A stretch of DNA of 59,528 bases, taken from Amycolatopsis sp. CA-128772 (GTDB lineage Bacteria; Actinomycetota; Actinomycetes; Mycobacteriales; Pseudonocardiaceae). The translations under genes and the position numbers were made by a program. Under the pieces are notes generated by a model that did no database searches, was not told where the DNA came from, and worked only from the letters and a program-made list of their open reading frames with translations. Shown here one piece after another: positions 1-8,835 of the stretch (position 1 is its first letter; the number at the start of each line of letters is the position of its first letter). The stretch covers positions 1 through 59,528 of the forward strand of contig NZ_PPHG01000006.1 in assembly GCF_002904295.1 (NCBI RefSeq). The letters run 5' to 3'.

Positions 1-40
1 ACCCGAGGACGGCGCAATACCCCCCGCCAACCCGGCCGGA

Positions 41-54
41 TACGCTGTGCGGCG
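41..54 (+). promoter_or_regulatory. Leaderless promoter of purD (-10 TACGCT)
   Basis: TACGCT at 41-46 fits the actinobacterial -10 consensus TANNNT and ends 7 nt before the GTG start at 54, so transcription would begin at or next to the start codon. No Shine-Dalgarno sequence precedes the GTG. The same geometry recurs at purB, purC, purL and other genes in this window. Inferred from spacing only. Confidence 0.5.
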
Positions 55-1328
55 TGCGCGTACTGGTAATCGGCTCCGGCGCCCGTGAGCACGCCCTCGT
101 CCTCGCGGCCTCCGGTGATCCCGCCGTCACCGCTCTGGCCTGTGCTCCCGGCAATGCCGGGACCGCCGCTGTTGCCGAGCAGCTTGGTGTCGAAGCCGCT
201 GATCCCGAAGCCGTTGCTGCGCTCGCCAAGAGCTGGCAGGCCGATCTCGTCGTCGTCGGGCCGGAGGTTCCGCTCGTCGCCGGGGTGGCCGATGCTGTCC
301 GGAAGGCCGGTACTGCCTGCTTCGGGCCGTCGGCTGCCGCGGCTCGGATCGAGGGCTCCAAGGCCTTTGCCAAAGATGTCATGGCCGCCGCGGGCGTGCC
401 CACCGCGCGCAGCGAGGTCGTCGACAACCCGGCCCGGCTCGATGCCGCGCTCGGGCGGTTCGGACCGACCTGGGTGGTCAAGGACGACGGGCTCGCCGCC
501 GGGAAGGGCGTTGTCGTCACCACCGACTACGACGTCGCTCGCAAGCACGCCATCATGCTGCTCGACGGCGGGCACCCCGTGCTGCTGGAGTCCTACTTGG
601 ACGGTCCGGAAGCCTCCCTCTTCTGCTTCGTCGACGGCAACACCGTCGTCCCGCTGCTGCCCGCGCAGGACTTCAAGCGCGTCGGCGACGGGGACGCCGG
701 CCCGAACACCGGGGGCATGGGTGCGTACGCGCCGCTGCCGTGGGCGCCCGAAAACCTGGTCGACGAGCTGGTCGAACGGGTCGTCCAGCCGGTCGCCGAC
801 GAGCTGGTGAACCGCGGTGCCTCCTTCTCCGGCCTGCTCTACGCCGGGCTCGCGATGACCTCCGACGGCCCGCAGGTCATCGAGTTCAACTGCCGCTTCG
901 GGGACCCCGAGACGCAGGTCGTGCTGGCCCTGCTGCGCACCCCGATCGCCGGCCTCATGCACGCCACGGCCACCGGCAAGCTCGCCGAGCACCCGCCGCT
1001 GGAGTGGGCCGGCGGGGCCGCGGTCACCGTCGTGATCGCCGCCGACGGCTACCCCGGCAAGCCGCGGACCGGTGACGTCATCACCGGCGCCGAACTCGAA
1101 GGCGTCCTGCACGCCGGCACGCGCCGCCGTGACGACGGCGCCGTCGTCTCCGCCGGTGGCCGCGTGCTTTCGGTCGTCGGCACCGGCAAGACGCTGAAGT
1201 CCGCGCGCAAGCACGCGTACGAAACCGTCGAAAAGGTCCACCTCGCCGGCTCGCACCACCGCACCGACATCGCCCTGAAGGCGGCGAACGGCGAGGTCGG
1301 CGCCCCGACGGCGAAGCAGCGCGCCTGA
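54..1328 (+). CDS. purD: Phosphoribosylamine--glycine ligase (GAR synthetase, PurD)
   Basis: ATP-dependent ligation of glycine to phosphoribosylamine, second step of de novo purine synthesis in the cytosol. The 424-residue protein is full length for the family. It shows the N-terminal nucleotide-fold motif GSGAREHAL (about residues 7-15), the ATP-grasp region with GGMGAYAP (about 218-226) and the ATP-grasp signature [10 protein letters not shown] (about 276-285). The start is GTG at 54, giving MRVLVIGSG as in homologues; no ribosome site precedes it and it looks leaderless. It is the first of eight pur genes on this strand. Identification is secure. Confidence 0.97.
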   Translation: MRVLVIGSGAREHALVLAASGDPAVTALACAPGNAGTAAVAEQLGVEAADPEAVAALAKSWQADLVVVGPEVPLVAGVADAVRKAGTACFGPSAAAARIEGSKAFAKDVMAAAGVPTARSEVVDNPARLDAALGRFGPTWVVKDDGLAAGKGVVVTTDYDVARKHAIMLLDGGHPVLLESYLDGPEASLFCFVDGNTVVPLLPAQDFKRVGDGDAGPNTGGMGAYAPLPWAPENLVDELVERVVQPVADELVNRGASFSGLLYAGLAMTSDGPQVIEFNCRFGDPETQVVLALLRTPIAGLMHATATGKLAEHPPLEWAGGAAVTVVIAADGYPGKPRTGDVITGAELEGVLHAGTRRRDDGAVVSAGGRVLSVVGTGKTLKSARKHAYETVEKVHLAGSHHRTDIALKAANGEVGAPTAKQRA

Positions 1329-1452
1329 TTCCAACGGATCGGGGGAACCGGCGGGGCCTGCTCTTCGTCCAAACTCAGGCTGCCGCCACACGCGGATTGG
1401 TAGCCTCGACGGGAACCGGCCGGTCACTGTCCGTATGACGTCAGGGGAGCGC

Positions 1453-1893
1453 ATGTCAGGACCCTCGTACGACAGCATTGTTCCGGGGCTTCGCCCCGGG
1501 CCGGGGGCTCCGCCACCCGGACCCCCGCAAGACCTCGGCTCGGCCGTCCCGGAGGTGCCGGCGGCCGCGGACGTCCTGGTCCACCCGGACAAACTCCTCG
1601 ACGTCGCCCGGATCGTCGAAGAACAGGCCAACGCCCTCGAAGACCAGCTAATCACCCGGCTGGACCAGCTGCGGATCGACGCGCCGTCGGCGGACGTGAT
1701 CAGCACCCAGTCGGTCGAGGCGTGGAACTCCCTCATCGCCGACGGCGACCGCTCCTACGCCGGCCAGGTCCGCGAGTACGTCGCGGGCCTCAAGCGGCTG
1801 GTTTCGCAGCTGCGCGACGCCGCGAAGGACTACAAGGTCAGCGACGAGGAGAAGGCGGCGGTGTTCGGTGACCGCGGCAGGCACGGTGCGTAA
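1453..1893 (+). CDS. Small ESX-type helical protein with YxxxD export motif
   Basis: A 146-residue protein with a Pro/Gly-rich N-terminus and then a mostly helical, charged body (about residues 40-125). It ends with YKVSDEE, which fits the YxxxD/E type VII export signal. There is no WXG motif; WNS occurs near the middle instead. ATG at 1453 is preferred over the ATG at 1435 because AGGGGAG lies just upstream of it. The 3' end overlaps the following lipoprotein gene, and the context (PPE-like, EspG-like and WXG100-type genes downstream) supports a type VII role. Specific function unknown. Confidence 0.75.
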   Translation: MSGPSYDSIVPGLRPGPGAPPPGPPQDLGSAVPEVPAAADVLVHPDKLLDVARIVEEQANALEDQLITRLDQLRIDAPSADVISTQSVEAWNSLIADGDRSYAGQVREYVAGLKRLVSQLRDAAKDYKVSDEEKAAVFGDRGRHGA

Positions 1894-2482
1894 CACGCTG
1901 CTGGTCACCGGAGGCGTGCTCGCGACCGCGGCGCTCGCCGGCTGCTCGGCGGGCACCGGCGGCACGCCGTACCCGGTCGAGACGGCCGCCACCGCGGCCT
2001 CGCAGAGCGCGAAGGCCGCCCAGCTGCCGCGGCGCCCGGCGGATCTGCCGATGCAGGGCGTCAACCTGTGCGAGCTGTTCCCGCAGGTCGAGCTCGACGC
2101 GATGAAGATCAGCAGCGTGCCTCGGCCGGCCGACGGCGCGGACGGGCCGGTCTGCGTGTTCGACGCCGACAAGGCGGAACCCTTCCACGGCTACGAGGCC
2201 GGCACGGTCGCCGCGGACCTCGACCAGTGGATCACCGGGTCCCGGCGCAAGAACAGCCTGACCACCGAACCGAAGGCCGTCGGCGGTTACCCGGCGCTGA
2301 CCAGCTACCGCGCGGCCGCCGACCCGGCCGACTGCACCACCCTCGTCGGCGTCGCGAAGGGCAAGACGCTGACCATCCGGACGTTCCCCATCACCCGCGG
2401 CGGGTTCACCCAGCCGCAGCTGTGCGAGATGTCGGCGCGAGCCGCCGACGCGGCGCTGCAGACCCTGAAAGCACGCAACTAG
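1868..2482 (+). CDS. DUF3558-family lipoprotein
   Basis: Secreted lipoprotein of 204 residues. The signal peptide ends in the lipobox LAGC (Cys near residue 26), so it should be lipid-anchored outside the membrane. The mature part has the CELF motif and paired cysteines typical of DUF3558, a family of unknown function common in Pseudonocardiales. The start is GTG at 1868, overlapping the previous gene by 26 nt; a second GTG at 1886 is possible. It sits between two ESX-type genes, so a role at the secretion locus is inferred, not shown. Confidence 0.85.
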   Translation: MTAAGTVRNTLLVTGGVLATAALAGCSAGTGGTPYPVETAATAASQSAKAAQLPRRPADLPMQGVNLCELFPQVELDAMKISSVPRPADGADGPVCVFDADKAEPFHGYEAGTVAADLDQWITGSRRKNSLTTEPKAVGGYPALTSYRAAADPADCTTLVGVAKGKTLTIRTFPITRGGFTQPQLCEMSARAADAALQTLKARN

Positions 2483-2491
2483 GGAGGGCGC

Positions 2492-4093
2492 GTGGAATTC
2501 TCCGAGCTCGCGGCCGGGATCCAGAACCACCGGTTCGACGGCTGGACCAACACCGCGATCGCCACGCAGATCACGCGGATGGTCGACGGCGACGGCACCG
2601 GCAGCATCGGCACCGCCGTCGACGCGCTGAAGGCCGTCGCGACCGCGCTCGCCCACACCGACCAGACGCTGCGCGCGCAGCTGCTGAAGCTCGGCGTCGA
2701 ATGGCAGAGCCGGGCCGGCGGCGCGGCGAGCCAGGTGCTCACCGAGCAGGCCGGCTTCTCCCAGGACGCCACCACGAAGGTCGCGCACGCCGCGGAGATG
2801 GTGTTCGAGCAGGGCGAGGCGTTCAACCGGACGAAGTACAAGCTGCCGGACGCCGAGACGGTCCGGAAGGGCGCCGGCGGCTTCACCCTCACCGACGGCG
2901 CGCTGCTGAGCCTGATCGGCTTCGAGACCGACCACGCCCGGCAGGTCGAGGCCGCGAACGACGCCAAGGCCCAGGCGCAGCAGGCGTTGAACGAATACGC
3001 GCAGCAGAGCGGCACGAACCTGCTCTCGACGCAGTCGCTGTCCGACCCCGAGTCGCTGAAACTGGCCGTCCCCGGCGTCACGCCCGGGGTGCTCGACGTC
3101 GCCGGCGCCGCCGTCTCGGTGACGCCGGACGGCGGCGTGAAGCCGGCTTCCGACAGGGTTCGCTCGGTGCACGTCGACCCGCCGGTGGTGCAGCCGGTGT
3201 CCCACACCGTGCACGCCGATCCGCCGACCCCGGCCTACGGCGTCGCGGCGCAGCAGCAGCCGGCGGCCCGGCCGGTGCAGCAGCCGCGGCAGACCGGCTC
3301 GGCGGGCGCCGCGCCGGCCCAGCACACGACGCCGAGCTCGTCGACGACGCCGGCGGGCGTGAAGGCGCCGTCGCCGTCGCCCGGCTGGGTCCCCGCCCCG
3401 GGCCGCGGCCCGGCCGGCGACCAGGCCGGCCGCTTCACGCCCGGCCCGGCGACCGCCGGCCAGGGTGATCCGTTCGTGCCGCCGGGCGCGCCCGGCGCGC
3501 CCGGCGCGCTGCCGCCCGGCTCGGCCCCGGCGACGGCGCCGATCAAGTCCCTCGGCGGTGGCGGCACGTCCGGCGGCACCGCCGGTGGTTCGACCGGCGG
3601 CTCGACCGGCATCGACAGCTCGGCCGGCCGCGGCCCGGACGGCCTGCTGGCGAAGGGCCGCACGGTCGGCGCGATGCCGCAGGCCCCGCTCCCGCCCGGC
3701 CAGTACACCGGCGAACGCGGCTTCACGGCCAAACCCGGCGCGACGCCGGGCGAGCTCGGCGCGGGCGCGGCGGCGATCGGCGCGGGCGCGGCCGGCGGCG
3801 CGTTGAGCGGCGACAAGGAGCGTCAGCGGCGTGAGAAGAGCGGGCCGAAGGGCCCGGTGCGGCCGCTGCCGGTCGGCGAGCTGCCCGAAGAGGAAGCCGT
3901 CGCGCTGCGGAAGTCGGAGCAGATCAGCCCGAAGCAGCGGCCCGGCGAGGCCAAGTTCCTGTCGGAGGCGGCACCGCAGGAGGACGACGCCGAACACGTC
4001 CGCCGCTACGGCGTCGACGACCAGGACCTGTTCGCCGACCAGCGGATGGTTTCCCCCGACGTGCTCGGCGACCACGGCGGGGACGGGCGCTGA
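2492..4093 (+). CDS. PPE/WXG-like type VII substrate with Pro/Gly-rich tail
   Basis: A protein of 533 residues. The first ~170 are helical and include WQSRAG (Trp71), a WxxxxG turn like that of WXG100/PPE helical hairpins. From about residue 200 the sequence is low-complexity, rich in Pro, Ala, Gly and Thr, and ends in a charged segment (DDAEHVRRYGVDDQDLF). GTG at 2492 has GGGAGG just upstream. Immediately followed by an EspG-like gene, the usual chaperone neighbour of PPE proteins. Probably an exported or surface-associated type VII substrate; exact role unknown. Confidence 0.8.
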   Translation: MEFSELAAGIQNHRFDGWTNTAIATQITRMVDGDGTGSIGTAVDALKAVATALAHTDQTLRAQLLKLGVEWQSRAGGAASQVLTEQAGFSQDATTKVAHAAEMVFEQGEAFNRTKYKLPDAETVRKGAGGFTLTDGALLSLIGFETDHARQVEAANDAKAQAQQALNEYAQQSGTNLLSTQSLSDPESLKLAVPGVTPGVLDVAGAAVSVTPDGGVKPASDRVRSVHVDPPVVQPVSHTVHADPPTPAYGVAAQQQPAARPVQQPRQTGSAGAAPAQHTTPSSSTTPAGVKAPSPSPGWVPAPGRGPAGDQAGRFTPGPATAGQGDPFVPPGAPGAPGALPPGSAPATAPIKSLGGGGTSGGTAGGSTGGSTGIDSSAGRGPDGLLAKGRTVGAMPQAPLPPGQYTGERGFTAKPGATPGELGAGAAAIGAGAAGGALSGDKERQRREKSGPKGPVRPLPVGELPEEEAVALRKSEQISPKQRPGEAKFLSEAAPQEDDAEHVRRYGVDDQDLFADQRMVSPDVLGDHGGDGR

Positions 4094-4095
4094 CC

Positions 4096-4854
4096 GTGTC
4101 GCTCGTGCTGTCGGCCCTCGAGTTCGAGGTGCTCTGGGAGTCCTTCGAACTGCCGCGGCGGCACGTCGCGCTGGACGTGCCGAGCGCCGGAGCCACCCGC
4201 ACCGAACGGCGGGAGCTGGTGGAGTCGGCGTGGGCGTCGCTGAGCGAGCGGCGCCTGGCCCGCAACGGGCGGCCGTCCGGTGAGCTGGCCGACATGCTGC
4301 ACCTGCTGGCGCGCCCCGGGTTCGGCATCGACGTGTGGGTGTGGGCGGAACGCGAGATCCGCGGCCGCGCGGTCAGCCTGCGCAGCCAGGCGGTGCTGGC
4401 GGTGGTGGACAACGGCGAGGTCTGGCTGATCCCGGCCACCGAGGACGGCCTGCCGGAGGCGGCGGTCTCGGTCGCGGGCGACCTGGGCCCGGGCATCGGC
4501 CAGACGGTGAGCCTCCCGTACGACGTCGTGAAGTCCGCCGACGCGGCGGCGAAGGGCGAAGCGAAGGCGCTGGTCACGGCGTTGGAGGACCGCGGCGTGC
4601 CGCTGTTCCAGGCCCAGGAGCTGTCGGGCATGCTGCTCGGCCAGGAGGCCCGCGGCCAGTTCGGCGCCGAACGCACCACCCGCGACGGCGTGGTCCACCG
4701 GGCCGCCCGGGTGGTGGCGTTCTTCGACACGGACGCGGGCCGCTACCTGTTCCAGGTCGGCCGCGACCGCGACGCCCGCGAGTGGGCGACGGTGACACCG
4801 GCGGACAACGCCCTGCTGGCCACCCGGATTCGCGAGCTGATGGCCGAGGCCTGA
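4096..4854 (+). CDS. EspG-family ESX secretion chaperone-like protein
   Basis: The 252-residue protein has the fold pattern of EspG proteins: the N-terminal segment LSALEFEVLWE, a DVWVW...R.VSLRSQ strand region, a central helical part with SLPYDVV, and a final strand ending near FQVGRDRD. EspG proteins are cytosolic chaperones that bind PE/PPE substrates before ESX export. It starts 2 nt after the PPE-like gene, so the two are cotranscribed and likely partners. No ESX ATPase (EccC) or membrane core gene is in the window. Confidence 0.85.
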   Translation: MSLVLSALEFEVLWESFELPRRHVALDVPSAGATRTERRELVESAWASLSERRLARNGRPSGELADMLHLLARPGFGIDVWVWAEREIRGRAVSLRSQAVLAVVDNGEVWLIPATEDGLPEAAVSVAGDLGPGIGQTVSLPYDVVKSADAAAKGEAKALVTALEDRGVPLFQAQELSGMLLGQEARGQFGAERTTRDGVVHRAARVVAFFDTDAGRYLFQVGRDRDAREWATVTPADNALLATRIRELMAEA

Positions 4855-4988
4855 TCCCCGCGGGGGTGGAAGTTGGCGGAGATCCGTACCCGCGTCCTGG
4901 GTGAAGTCATAAAGTAAGCGCGGGAACCGTCCTGGTCATGACGACGTCTGACCGGGCGGAGACAAGTTTCCGAAGGGAATGACGAACC

Positions 4989-5300
4989 GTGCCTGTCTAC
5001 GACCCGGACTCGATGGCCATCGCGGCCGGCCAGGTGGAGAAGCTCAAGGACGAGTTCGAAAAGTCCAAGCACAAGGTCACCGGCCTCGACCACGAGAAGG
5101 AAAGCCCCTTCGGCGGCATGGACGAAACGGGCGACGCGCACGGCGCGGTCGGCAAGTTCAAGGACGGCGTGCACAGCCAGTTCGACGCCGCGGGCAAGCA
5201 CATGGAGGCGCTCGGGTACGCCATGCGCAAGGCCGCCGGCCTGATCGCCGAGACCGACCAGGTCGGGGCGAGCGACCTGAAACTGCACGTCGACAAGTAA
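4989..5300 (+). CDS. Small type VII secretion-type helical protein
   Basis: A 103-residue, highly charged, mainly helical protein lacking a signal peptide, with two helical stretches separated near GGMDETGD. It resembles actinobacterial proteins annotated as type VII targets or ESX-1 EspC-like, but has no WXG. The start is GTG at 4989. The next gene, a WXG100-transglycosylase, begins 15 nt downstream, so the pair probably forms one operon and may form a complex, as paired ESX substrates do. The partner relation is inference. Confidence 0.7.
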   Translation: MPVYDPDSMAIAAGQVEKLKDEFEKSKHKVTGLDHEKESPFGGMDETGDAHGAVGKFKDGVHSQFDAAGKHMEALGYAMRKAAGLIAETDQVGASDLKLHVDK

Positions 5301-5315
5301 GCAGGGGGCACCAGA

Positions 5316-7547
5316 GTGGGACTGAACCCGGGCGGCGCCGGAACGCCGGACAATTGGGATGCCTTCATGAAGAAGGTCGACCAGGTCGAAAAGGTCGACC
5401 TGGAAAAGATTTCGGCGGCGGCGACGCAGTTCCGCGAGGCGGGCAAGAACGCGGGCGACCACAACGCGTCCCTGAAGAATTCGACCGACGCGCTCAACGG
5501 CAGCGTGTGGGCCGGTCCGGCGGCCGACCAGTTCTTCCAGTACGTCCGCCAGGTCCGCGACGCCGGGACCAAGGTGCAGACCCACCTCGAGGACGTCGCC
5601 AAGGACCTCGACGACCTGCAGTCGAGCCTGGCGCAGATCAAGAAGACCGTCCAGGACAAGCAGATCGCCGCGGAGAAGGCGGTCAACGAGCGCAACGCCA
5701 AGGCCGAGACGGACATCAAGAACGCGCAGGCCGCGGAACGGGCCGCCCACCACGAGGGCGAGCCGGGTCCGAGCCCGAGCTCGGCGGAGATCCTGGCGAC
5801 GGCGAAGACGGACATCCACAACATCACCGCCGGCTACGACGGTGACGTGACCGGCCTGCAAACCCAGGCGGACACGGCGATCAAGGCGTCCCAGAAGCTG
5901 ATGTCCCAGCAGATCGAGGGCGGCTACGACCAGGTCCCGCTGCCGAGCAGCTCCGCAGCACCGCCCCAGAGCACGGGCGGCATCCACAGCAACGGCTCGT
6001 CCCACCACGGCGGTGGTGGCGGGGGTGGTGGCGGCGGAGGCGGTGGTGGCGGCCTCGGCCCGAGTGGCGGGCCGCCTTCCTCGCCGCCGCCGGGGAACGT
6101 GCAGCAGTGGATCCAGGAAGCCATGAAGGCGCTGCAGGCCGCCGGCATTCCGGTTACGGACGCGGACATCCCGAAGATTTGGGCGATCATCCAGCACGAG
6201 TCCGGCGGAAATCCCAACGCCATCAACAACTGGGACTGCGTACCCCTGGACACGCAGATCGTCACCCGGCGCGGCCTGCTGAAGCACGACGCGGTCGCGG
6301 TCGGCGACGAGACGATCGGGTTCAACCCGGCCACCGGACGCGGCGAATGGACGCGGATCACCCGGGTCGTCCACCACGAAGACGCCGAGCTGGTCCGGAT
6401 GAGCAACTCGCGGTGGCAGGCAACCACGACGCCGAACCACCGGTGGCTCAACCTCCCGCGGGTCAGCGTCGGACGCGAGGACCTGCCGGTGGTCTGCCCC
6501 GAGTGCGGCTGGGAGCCGCGTGCGGTCAAGCAGCCCGGGACCGGTGTCGCCGTGCACCGCCGGAAGAAGCACGGCTTCGTTTCGCCGAAGCAGGAGCACC
6601 GCTACGAGACCGAGGCCACCTTCGTCACCACCGAGGACGTCCGGTCGCGCGACCGGATCCTCCTGGCGGCGCCGGCCACCACCGGTTCGTCGCTGGACGT
6701 CAGCGTGCCGGAAGCGGCCATCCTCGGGTGGATCGCCGGCGACGGGCACGTCGAGACCCGCCGGCACCGCCCGACCATGTCCATCGCGCAGTCGAAGCCC
6801 GAGATGGTGGCGAAGCTCCGCGAGCTCCTCGACGGTGTGCCGCACGCGGTGTACGTCGACGACCGCGGTGGGTGCGGGCCGCGGCACCAGTTCCGGCTGG
6901 ACCACGACTACGCCCGGGACCTGCTGGCGCGCGCCGGGCACCCCCGGTCCGACGCGGTCGCCCAGGTGCTGGCGATGTCCACCGAGCAGCGTGAGGCGTG
7001 GCTCGAGGCGATCATCGACGCCGAGGGCACCCGGTACGTGCGACCCGGTTACGCGAAGCCGCAGGTCGTCGTTTACCAGGCGCCCGGTGCTGTGCTCGAC
7101 GCGATCGCGCTGGCCGGCTACCTGTCCGGGGCGCGGCCCCGGGTGCTTCCGGTGGCGCGGGAGAACCGGCCGGAGGCCTGGCGCCCGGAATTCGCCGTGC
7201 ACCTGAACAACCCGATCATCACCGGGGCCTTCCTGCGGAAGGAGGCCGCCGGGCGGGGTGACGTGTGGTGCGTGACCACGGAGCTGGGCACGTGGACGGC
7301 CCAGGAAGGCGACCACCTCTTCCTGACCGGTAATTCGAACGCCGCCGCCGGGCATCCGTCCAAGGGGCTCATGCAGTGCATCGACTCGACCTTCAACGCG
7401 CACAAGCTCGCCGGGCACGACAACATCTACAACCCGGTCGACAACATCATCGCCGGCGTGCGGTACTCCTTCGACCGGTACGGGAGCCTCGATAACGTGC
7501 CCGGCATCAAGGCCATGGCCCACGGTGGTGCCTACCGCGGCTACTAG
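5316..7547 (+). CDS. WXG100-lytic transglycosylase precursor split by an intein
   Basis: The precursor has 743 residues. Residues 1 to ~150 form a WXG100-type hairpin with VWAGPAADQF and a coiled coil. A linker follows with 15 consecutive glycines (232-246). An SLT-type lytic transglycosylase domain then starts near residue 255, with catalytic Glu295 in HESGG. The domain is interrupted from Cys308 to Asn673 by an intein and resumes with Ser674, GLMQ and the family ending VPGIKAMAHGG. Removing the intein leaves 377 residues and restores ESGGNPNAINNWD joined to SNAAAGHPSKGLMQ, a continuous transglycosylase. Probably exported by type VII secretion to cut peptidoglycan; splicing would have to precede or accompany export. 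Confidence 0.92.
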   Translation: MGLNPGGAGTPDNWDAFMKKVDQVEKVDLEKISAAATQFREAGKNAGDHNASLKNSTDALNGSVWAGPAADQFFQYVRQVRDAGTKVQTHLEDVAKDLDDLQSSLAQIKKTVQDKQIAAEKAVNERNAKAETDIKNAQAAERAAHHEGEPGPSPSSAEILATAKTDIHNITAGYDGDVTGLQTQADTAIKASQKLMSQQIEGGYDQVPLPSSSAAPPQSTGGIHSNGSSHHGGGGGGGGGGGGGGGLGPSGGPPSSPPPGNVQQWIQEAMKALQAAGIPVTDADIPKIWAIIQHESGGNPNAINNWDCVPLDTQIVTRRGLLKHDAVAVGDETIGFNPATGRGEWTRITRVVHHEDAELVRMSNSRWQATTTPNHRWLNLPRVSVGREDLPVVCPECGWEPRAVKQPGTGVAVHRRKKHGFVSPKQEHRYETEATFVTTEDVRSRDRILLAAPATTGSSLDVSVPEAAILGWIAGDGHVETRRHRPTMSIAQSKPEMVAKLRELLDGVPHAVYVDDRGGCGPRHQFRLDHDYARDLLARAGHPRSDAVAQVLAMSTEQREAWLEAIIDAEGTRYVRPGYAKPQVVVYQAPGAVLDAIALAGYLSGARPRVLPVARENRPEAWRPEFAVHLNNPIITGAFLRKEAAGRGDVWCVTTELGTWTAQEGDHLFLTGNSNAAAGHPSKGLMQCIDSTFNAHKLAGHDNIYNPVDNIIAGVRYSFDRYGSLDNVPGIKAMAHGGAYRGY
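6237..7334 (+). other. Intein with LAGLIDADG homing endonuclease, inserted in SLT domain
   Basis: An in-frame insertion of 366 residues. It begins with Cys (CVPLDTQIVTRRG, block A), has block B with TPNH (Thr372, His375), two LAGLIDADG-type motifs (ILGWIAGDG with Asp476; LEAIIDAEG with Asp568), and ends in a block F/G segment (VWCVTTELGTW...HLFLTGN) followed by extein Ser674. The penultimate residue is Gly, not the usual His, so Asn cyclisation may be slower or differently assisted. A CPEC...HRRKKH cluster (Cys394, Cys397, His414, His419) lies between the splicing block and the endonuclease and looks like a zinc-binding insert. Splicing is predicted from motifs only. Confidence 0.93.
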
Positions 7548-7557
7548 CCTGGCCGCA
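7545..7557 (+). promoter_or_regulatory. Candidate leaderless promoter of the aminotransferase
   Basis: TAGCCT at 7545-7550 ends 6 nt before the ATG at 7557 and uses the TAG stop codon of the transglycosylase gene as its first three bases. The start codon has no ribosome-binding sequence. Geometry matches other leaderless candidates here. Confidence 0.4.
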
Positions 7558-8738
7558 TGGTCGATCTCGGAGCCTTCGCGGGGCCCGCGCTGCGGGCCGG
7601 TGTGCCGCCCTTCCACGTCATGGACGTCCTCTCCGCGGCCGGGGCCCGGCAGCGCAGTCACGGCGATCTCGTGTCGCTCGCTGCCGGGCAGCCCTCCGCG
7701 CCCGCGCCGAAGCCGGTGCTCGAGGCTGCTCAGGAGGCCCTCCGGAAGAGCACCCTCGGCTACACCGAACAGCTCGGCATCCCCGAGCTCCGCGAAGCCG
7801 TGGCCGGGCACTACCGGATGCGGTACGACGTCGACGTCCAGGCGCACGACGTCGTCCTGACCACCGGTTCCTCCGGTGGCTTCCTGCTCGCCTTCCTCAG
7901 CGCCTTCGACCCCGGGGCCAAGGTCGCCATGGCGCGGCCCGGTTATCCCGCCTACCGCAACCTGCTCGCCGTCCTCGGCTGCGAGGTCGTCGAGTTCGCC
8001 ACCACCGCGGAAACCAACTTCCAGCCGACGACAAAGCTCCTCGACGAGCTCGGCCCGATCGACGGCCTGATCGTCGCCAGCCCGAGCAACCCCACCGGGA
8101 CCGTGCTGCCGCCCGGGGAGCTCGCCGCCATCACCGGCTGGTGCGCCTCGCACGGCGTGCAGCTGATCAGCGACGAGATCTACCACGGCATCTCCTACGG
8201 CGCCGAGCTCGACTGCGCGTGGCAGTACGGGCGCGAGCCGGTCGTGCTCGGCAGCTTCTCGAAGTACTTCGCGATGACCGGCTGGCGGCTCGGCTGGATG
8301 CTTGCCCCGCAGCGGCTGCACCGCGCGATCGACGTCCTGACCGGCAACTTCACCATCTGTCCGCCCGCGGTTTCGCAGTACGCGGCCCTCGCCGCCTTCA
8401 CGCCCGAGGCGTATGCGGAAGCCGACGCGCACGTCGAGCGGTACCGCGCCAACCGCGATCGGCTCTTCGCCGGCCTGCAGCGCATCGGCCTCGGCAAGCT
8501 CGCCCCCGCCGACGGCGCCTTCTACGCGTACGCCGACGTCAGCGCGTACACGCACGACAGCCTGAGCTGGTGCCAGCGGCTGCTCGCCGACACCGGGCTG
8601 GCGATCACCCCCGGCGTCGACTTCGACCCGGTCGACGGCGGCAAGTACGTGCGGTTCTCCTTCGCCGGCAGCGCCGAGGACATCGACGAAGGCGTCCGAC
8701 GGCTGGGGGCGTGGCTGCCCAGGGGGAACCCTGAATAA
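7557..8738 (+). CDS. Class I/II PLP-dependent aminotransferase
   Basis: Fold-type I aminotransferase of 393 residues that moves an amino group between an amino acid and a 2-oxo acid. It contains the substrate/PLP motifs YTEQLGIPELREA, SNPTGTV, SDEIYHG and the Schiff-base lysine in GSFSKYFAMTGWR (Lys236). Length and motif order are typical of the AspC/AlaT-like group; the substrate cannot be fixed from sequence. It starts 9 nt after the transglycosylase gene but from its own apparent promoter. Confidence 0.9.
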   Translation: MVDLGAFAGPALRAGVPPFHVMDVLSAAGARQRSHGDLVSLAAGQPSAPAPKPVLEAAQEALRKSTLGYTEQLGIPELREAVAGHYRMRYDVDVQAHDVVLTTGSSGGFLLAFLSAFDPGAKVAMARPGYPAYRNLLAVLGCEVVEFATTAETNFQPTTKLLDELGPIDGLIVASPSNPTGTVLPPGELAAITGWCASHGVQLISDEIYHGISYGAELDCAWQYGREPVVLGSFSKYFAMTGWRLGWMLAPQRLHRAIDVLTGNFTICPPAVSQYAALAAFTPEAYAEADAHVERYRANRDRLFAGLQRIGLGKLAPADGAFYAYADVSAYTHDSLSWCQRLLADTGLAITPGVDFDPVDGGKYVRFSFAGSAEDIDEGVRRLGAWLPRGNPE

Positions 8739-8835
8739 ACCCCGAACGTTGACTCGCCGAGGGGAGTTTCACCGCGTCAGGTGGCAGTGTGGAGTCATCG
8801 GGCCGGTGGGGCCACGGGGAAGAGTCGGAGGAGCC

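Noticed and set aside
6009..6053. GGN-rich run as a tandem DNA repeat
   Set aside because: It encodes a 15-Gly linker with varied third bases; a protein linker explains it.
6237..7334. Free-standing homing endonuclease gene inserted in the transglycosylase
   Set aside because: The segment is in frame at both ends with intein blocks A, B and F/G and no own start or stop, so an intein explains it better.
1838..8555. Very long minus-strand open frames (for example 1838-4075 and 4743-8555) opposite the ESX locus
   Set aside because: Arg/Gly/Ala-rich translations with no domain pattern; they mirror the codon-position GC bias of the + strand genes.
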